Assembly (NCBI GenBank): GCA_037139195.1
Contig: JBAXGW010000009.1
Span: 1 to 64,000, forward strand
DNA: 64,000 bases
Direction of reading: 5' to 3'
Source of the DNA: JBAXGW01 sp037139195
GTDB lineage: Bacteria; Bacteroidota; Bacteroidia; Bacteroidales; JAHJDW01
Shown in pieces: positions 60,119-64,000 of the stretch (the stretch's first letter is position 1; the number at the start of each line of letters is the position of its first letter). Below the pieces are notes generated by a model. The model was not told the DNA's origin. It was given only the letters and a program-made list of their open reading frames with translations, and searched no databases. The position numbers were made by a program, and so were the translations under genes.

Positions 60119-61927
60119 TTATTGATTCAGAGTTTTTTTATAAAAAAAATCAATAACAATCTTTGCTTTCGCTTTACCAACTATTTTAGTCAATTCCACT
60201 ACCGAAGTTTCTTTAATTTTCTGAATCGTTTTTAATTCAGTAAGCAATAATTCTTTTGTTTTCGGGCCAATTCCTGCTATTTGATCTAATTCAGATTTTA
60301 TAAAATCGTTACTACGTCTAGCTCTGTGATGCGTAATACCAAATCGGTGAGCTTCATCTCTAAGTTGTTGAATAATTTTTAGTGTATTCGATTTTTTATC
60401 TAGATGCAGAGGGTATTTGTCATTTGGATAATACAATTCTTCTAGCTTCTTAGCAATACCTATTATAGTTATTTTTCCTCTTAAATCAAGCTTTTCTAAA
60501 CTTTTCAATGCAGAACTAAGTTGTCCTTTTCCGCCATCAATAAGTATTAACTGAGGCAAAGCTTGGTTTTCTTCCAGCAATCGCTTATATCTTCTATAAA
60601 CAACCTCTTCCATCGTTGCATAATCATCAGGACCAACTACTGTTTTAATATTGAAATGCCGGTAATCATTTTTAGAAGGTTTAGCATCTTTAAAAACAAC
60701 CATTGCGGCCACTGGGTATTCGCCCTGTATATTCGAATTATCAAAGCATTCGATGTGTTTTGGAAGTACAGGCATTCTCAAATCTTTTTGCATTCTTTCG
60801 AGTATGGCGAGTGTTCCTGTTTTTTTCTTTTCGTCGAATTCAATTTTTGCTTTATTAGCTTCAAACTTAAAAAACTTGGCATTTCTTTCCGAGAGCTCAA
60901 TCAGTTTCTTTTTATCGCCTAGCTTTGGAATTGTGAGATGTAACTTTGGTATGTCAATTTTAAAGGGGACAATAACTTCTCTCGAAGTGCTTTTAAAACG
61001 TTGTCGCAGATCAACTATAGCAAAAGCTAAAAGTTCCTCGTCAGTTTCATCTAATTTTTTCTTTATTTCTAATGTATGAGCTTGAACTACCGAGCCATTC
61101 ATCACTTTCAGAAAGTTTACAAATGCCGAATCTTCATCGCTAACTATCGAAAACACATCAACATCATTAATTGTTGCACTTACAATGGTTGATTTTGCTT
61201 GGTACTTTTCAATAATATCTATCTTTTCTTTTACTAAATAGGCTTTTTCGAATTCAAGATTTTCGGAATATCCTTTCATCAATAATTTCAAATGGCTAAT
61301 AACATTGCTAATGTTTCCTTTCAGTATATCTTTAATTTGATTTATCGATTCCAAATAATCTTCTTCTGTTTGATGCCCTTCACAAGCACCTTTACAGTTT
61401 CCAAGGTGATATTCTAAACAAACTTTAAATTTATATTTAGTAATATTTTCATGAGATAAATTAAAGTTGCAATTTCGTAATGGATATAATTTTTTAATTA
61501 ATTCCATTAAAATATTTAGCAATTTCAAAGATGTATAAGGTCCAAAGTATTGCGAACCGTCTTTGATAAAGTTTCTGGTAAAAATAACTCTTGGGAAACG
61601 CTCGTTTTTAATACAAATCCAAGGGAAAGTCTTGTCGTCTTTCAGTAAAATATTGTAGCGAGGCAGATACTTCTTTATCAAATTGTTTTCAAGAAGCAAT
61701 GCATCCATTTCGGTTTCTACCACAATAAACTTGATGTCGGCAATTTTTTTTACCATCACCATCAATTTACCATTTTCTGGATTTGGCTTATTAAAATAAG
61801 AAAGGACGCGTTTTTTTAGGTTTTTGGCTTTGCCAATGTAAATGATAGTTCCAGTTTTATCAAAATACTGATACACACCAGGATTATCTGGAAGCGTTTT
61901 TAAAATATCTTGAAGTGAATTTTCCAT
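60119..61927 (-). CDS. uvrC: UvrABC system protein C
   Basis: Nuclease subunit of nucleotide excision repair that cuts on both sides of a lesion. About 602 residues. The N-terminal GIY-YIG domain is clear (NPGVYQYFDKTGTIIYIGKAKNLKKRV). The conserved cysteine cluster of a Fe-S-binding UvrC is visible (CNFNL, CLEYHLGNCKGACEGH). The UVR helix pair has YSENLEFEKAYLVKEKID, the RNase-H-like nuclease has ECFDNSNIQGEYPVAAMVVF and HFNIKTV, and helix-hairpin-helix motifs end the protein (IAGIGPKTKELLL). A TTG directly precedes the ATG used here. Confidence 0.97.
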   Translation of the reverse strand: MENSLQDILKTLPDNPGVYQYFDKTGTIIYIGKAKNLKKRVLSYFNKPNPENGKLMVMVKKIADIKFIVVETEMDALLLENNLIKKYLPRYNILLKDDKTFPWICIKNERFPRVIFTRNFIKDGSQYFGPYTSLKLLNILMELIKKLYPLRNCNFNLSHENITKYKFKVCLEYHLGNCKGACEGHQTEEDYLESINQIKDILKGNISNVISHLKLLMKGYSENLEFEKAYLVKEKIDIIEKYQAKSTIVSATINDVDVFSIVSDEDSAFVNFLKVMNGSVVQAHTLEIKKKLDETDEELLAFAIVDLRQRFKSTSREVIVPFKIDIPKLHLTIPKLGDKKKLIELSERNAKFFKFEANKAKIEFDEKKKTGTLAILERMQKDLRMPVLPKHIECFDNSNIQGEYPVAAMVVFKDAKPSKNDYRHFNIKTVVGPDDYATMEEVVYRRYKRLLEENQALPQLILIDGGKGQLSSALKSLEKLDLRGKITIIGIAKKLEELYYPNDKYPLHLDKKSNTLKIIQQLRDEAHRFGITHHRARRSNDFIKSELDQIAGIGPKTKELLLTELKTIQKIKETSVVELTKIVGKAKAKIVIDFFYKKTLNQ

Positions 61928-61965
61928 CAAATTATTGGCTCAAAGTGAAAAGTAAAAAAACAAAA

Positions 61966-62018
61966 AAGGTGCAAAGCAAAGATAAATGAATTCCTTTTAT
62001 CTTTTACCTTGCACCCTT
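61966..62018 (-). terminator. Terminator after citF, overlapping a possible uvrC promoter
   Basis: Long imperfect arms: AAGGTGCAAAGCAAAGATAA (61966-61985) face TTATCTTTTACCTTGCACCC (61997-62016 region). On the minus strand the stem is followed by a run of T (CCTTTTTTGTTTTTTTACT). It lies just past the citF stop. Within the arm, minus-strand TATCTTTG (61984-61977) matches the -7 consensus TAnnTTTG, 50 nt before uvrC, so promoter and terminator may share bases. Confidence 0.65.
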
Positions 62019-62029
62019 AACTTGGTTTA

Positions 62030-63583
62030 TTATTCTTTTACTTGTCTAATTACATCGATAATAGTTCCGTCTCTGTATTCAACAATACCAACAATTTTAT
62101 CCGTAAATTCAATCAGTTTTGGAACACCTGTTATACTATCAACTTCAAGTTCCATTTCACGAATATCGCGAACATTCAATCCAGCAGCTTTTAATCTTGC
62201 TTCTAATCCTTTATTTATAGGATTAACGCATATTCCACGTTCTGTAACAAGCACATCAACGCTTTCACCAGGGGTAACAATTGTATTCACTCGCTTTTTA
62301 ATAATAGGTAGTCGACCTCTGAACGAAGGACAAACTGCAACTGTTAGTTTAGCACCAGAAGCAGTATCAGAATGACCGCCCGAAGCACCTCTGATATAAC
62401 CTTCAGAACCTGTTATAACATTTATATTGAAATCTACATCAATTTCTAAAGCACCTAAAACTACAACATCTAATTTATTAGTCATACAACCACAATTAAA
62501 TGGGTTTGCGTATAATGTTGAAGGTATTTCTATATGACGTTTGTTGGTAAGTAGCGAAGAACTAACGGCAGCGTCAAAAGACTGAACATCAAATATAGAT
62601 TTGAAAAGCCCTTCGTTTAACATATCAACGCAATATGAAGTTACGCCACCAAGTAGGAAACTACCAACGATGTTGTTTTTCTTCATTTTGTCGCGAATAA
62701 ATTTAGCAACCGCTAAAGAAGCACCACCAGCACCAACTTGGAAAGAAAAATCGTTTACAAAATATCCAGAATGCTCAATTACATCAGCGGCAAGACTAGC
62801 AATACGTAAATCCATAGGCGATTTAGTAATACGAGTTGTTCCTGTTGCAATTTTAGAGGCATCTCCAATGCTATCAACTTGCACAACATAGTCGATAAAG
62901 CTTTGACGTATAGAAATTGGAATACAAGGGAAATCTACTAAGTTATCTGTTACAACAATTGAATATTTTGCGTATTGAACGTCAATCATAGAATAACCAA
63001 TTGAGCCAAAGGCTGATTTTCCAGTTGCTCCAGTAGCATTTCCTTCGCAATCAGCAGCAGAAGCAGCAACAATTACAAGGTCAATTTTAATTTTTCCTGT
63101 TTTAATAGCTCTCGCACGTCCACCATGAGAATGAATAATTACTGGAATCTTCATTATTCCTCTAGAAATTTCATTTCCTAGTTCGCCTCTAATACCAGAA
63201 GAATAAATTTTAGTAATAGTTCCATCTTTGATATATGGTATTAAATCGTCGTGAGCTGATGTTAAGGATGAAGAAGCAAGTGTAATGTCTCTAACACCTA
63301 ATTTATTTAATATTTCAATACAAGGAACTATTATTCCATCTCCACCTCTAAGGTGATGATGAAATGTAACGGTCATTCCATTGGTAGGATTAGATTTGCG
63401 AATGGCATCTTCTAAAGATTCGCAAACTTTATTTTGATGAGGAAGCTTTGCTTTATTAGCTGGAGCCATTGTTGGTTCATCCATCCAACCTTTTTCTAAT
63501 TTTTTCCAAGCACCTTGAAATGGTTCAAGTGTGCCTATGCCTTCTATATATTCGGGGATTTCGCGTCCTAAACTATTTTTCAT
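62030..63583 (-). CDS. citF: Citrate lyase alpha subunit (citrate CoA-transferase)
   Basis: Transfers the acyl-carrier group of the citrate lyase complex from acetyl to citrate, the first half of citrate cleavage to acetate and oxaloacetate. The 517-residue length matches CitF. Features are the N-terminal SLGREIPEYIEGIGTLEPF, NPTNGMTVTFHHHLRGGDGI, GNATGATGKSAFGSIGYSM, GGASLAVAKFIRDKMKKNN, and the C-terminal RGASGGHSDTASGAKLTVAV with VTERGICVNP. It follows citE by 11 nt on the same strand, so the two are in one operon. The acyl carrier citD and the prosthetic-group genes are not in the window, though they could lie beyond the edge. Confidence 0.95.
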   Translation of the reverse strand: MKNSLGREIPEYIEGIGTLEPFQGAWKKLEKGWMDEPTMAPANKAKLPHQNKVCESLEDAIRKSNPTNGMTVTFHHHLRGGDGIIVPCIEILNKLGVRDITLASSSLTSAHDDLIPYIKDGTITKIYSSGIRGELGNEISRGIMKIPVIIHSHGGRARAIKTGKIKIDLVIVAASAADCEGNATGATGKSAFGSIGYSMIDVQYAKYSIVVTDNLVDFPCIPISIRQSFIDYVVQVDSIGDASKIATGTTRITKSPMDLRIASLAADVIEHSGYFVNDFSFQVGAGGASLAVAKFIRDKMKKNNIVGSFLLGGVTSYCVDMLNEGLFKSIFDVQSFDAAVSSSLLTNKRHIEIPSTLYANPFNCGCMTNKLDVVVLGALEIDVDFNINVITGSEGYIRGASGGHSDTASGAKLTVAVCPSFRGRLPIIKKRVNTIVTPGESVDVLVTERGICVNPINKGLEARLKAAGLNVRDIREMELEVDSITGVPKLIEFTDKIVGIVEYRDGTIIDVIRQVKE

Positions 63584-63594
63584 TTCAAGTTTTA

Positions 63595-64000
63595 TTAATC
63601 GTTAATATCAATATTTGCTAAGTTTAAAATTGTTTGAGCTCTTGTAACTACAGGAGCATCAATCATTTTGCCATCAAGAGCAAAAACACCAATTCCTTTG
63701 GCTATGTTTTCGTTGTATGCTCTTACAATTTTGATAGCCTTTCTGATTTCTTCATCGGTTGGATTATATACTTCATGAATAATCTCAATTTGACGAGGAT
63801 TGATAACTGCTTTTCCAGTAAATCCAATCTTTTTAGCATATTCTGTTTCTGCTCTTAAGCCTTCATCATCGTCAACATCAGCAAAAATTGAATCTAAAGC
63901 GTCGATTCTGTATGCTTTTGCAGCCATAATAATTGCTTTACGAGCATAATCAAGACCTGCATTATCTTTTGTTTTAACTATTCCCATATCGGCAGTCAAA
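63595..64000 (-). CDS. citE: Citrate lyase beta subunit, partial at window edge
   Basis: The C-terminal ~134 residues of CitE, the citryl-ACP lyase subunit with a TIM-barrel fold; the N-terminal half lies beyond the window. Visible parts are IVKTKDNAGLDYARKAIIMAAKAYRIDALDSIFADVDDDEG, the conserved GFTGKAVINPRQIEIIHEVYNPT with the substrate-loop Lys and Asn-Pro, and FALDGKMIDAPVVTRAQTIL. This matches the CitE/HpcH family, and citF directly downstream fixes it as CitE. Confidence 0.93.
   Translation of the reverse strand, partial: LTADMGIVKTKDNAGLDYARKAIIMAAKAYRIDALDSIFADVDDDEGLRAETEYAKKIGFTGKAVINPRQIEIIHEVYNPTDEEIRKAIKIVRAYNENIAKGIGVFALDGKMIDAPVVTRAQTILNLANIDIND

Noticed and set aside
60563..61079. 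Plus-strand frames opposite uvrC
   Set aside because: They are antisense to conserved UvrC domains and lack any supporting motif.
1..64000. CRISPR array, prophage, transposase, tRNA or rRNA
   Set aside because: No regular spaced repeats, no integrase or transposase motifs, and no clover-leaf or GC-rich RNA segment was seen when reading both strands. A dedicated covariance-model scan could still find a small RNA.

Overview
The window is one continuous stretch of a low-GC genome from a member of the Bacteroidota. The assignment rests on several independent signals: -7 promoter elements of the form TAnnTTTG just upstream of genes (two with a TTTG -33 element at 20-nt spacing), two proteins with type B (CHU_C/gliding-type) and one with type A type IX secretion sorting domains, the nadK / DUF6089 / uppS / bamA / skp-skp gene order, an mreBCD-mrdA-rodA cluster, and a tgt with the Bacteroidota-type sequence. 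No rRNA, tRNA, CRISPR array, prophage or transposase was recognised. Most of the window is ordinary chromosomal housekeeping with several accessory surface-protein loci.

Layout: 0.1-3.1 kb, a DEAD-box RNA helicase with a small helical protein behind it, and gap with its own promoter and terminator. 3.2-8.0 kb, two tandem secreted choice-of-anchor L proteins. 8.2-12.7 kb, a compact operon of two SGNH hydrolases, an MBOAT acyltransferase and an acylphosphatase, probably for O-acetylating a surface or exported glycan. 12.9-18.9 kb, an ABC-F ATPase, a stand-alone dsRNA-binding-domain protein, a PepSY-like protein, a lipoprotein, a TPR protein and rsmA. 19-21.6 kb, recX and hutU. 21.6-23.6 kb, two collagen-like GXT-repeat proteins. 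23.9-26.6 kb, an Rrf2 regulator, lptB and a TPR protein. 26.8-35.4 kb, the envelope-biogenesis run (Omp85-like protein, nadK, two DUF6089/PorG-like barrels, uppS, bamA, two Skp chaperones). 35.6-37.2 kb, pruA behind a striking palindrome. 37.3-44.8 kb, a DivIC/FtsB-like protein, a BFD-like ferredoxin, a U32 peptidase and the rod-shape cluster. 45-46.8 kb, an LRR protein built of twenty exact 21-residue repeats. 46.8-56.5 kb, tgt, an LptF/G permease, ispE, a GH3-like adenylase, a deoxynucleoside kinase, kdsB, an HU/SPOR membrane protein and unknowns. 56.6-60 kb, a gingipain-type C25 peptidase. 60.1-64 kb, uvrC and the citE/citF end of a citrate lyase operon, cut by the window edge.

Functionally the window is dominated by cell-envelope work: LPS export (lptB, lptF/G), Kdo activation (kdsB), isoprenoid and lipid carrier supply (ispE, uppS), outer-membrane protein assembly (bamA, skp) and rod morphogenesis. 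Carbon metabolism points to glycolysis, histidine and proline degradation to glutamate, and citrate cleavage. The least ordinary items are the 20 x 21-residue LRR array, the palindrome over the pruA promoter, the zinc-ligand-free TGT, the orphan dsRBD protein and the SGNH/SGNH/MBOAT/AcyP operon. I did not find a clearly new defence or mobile system.
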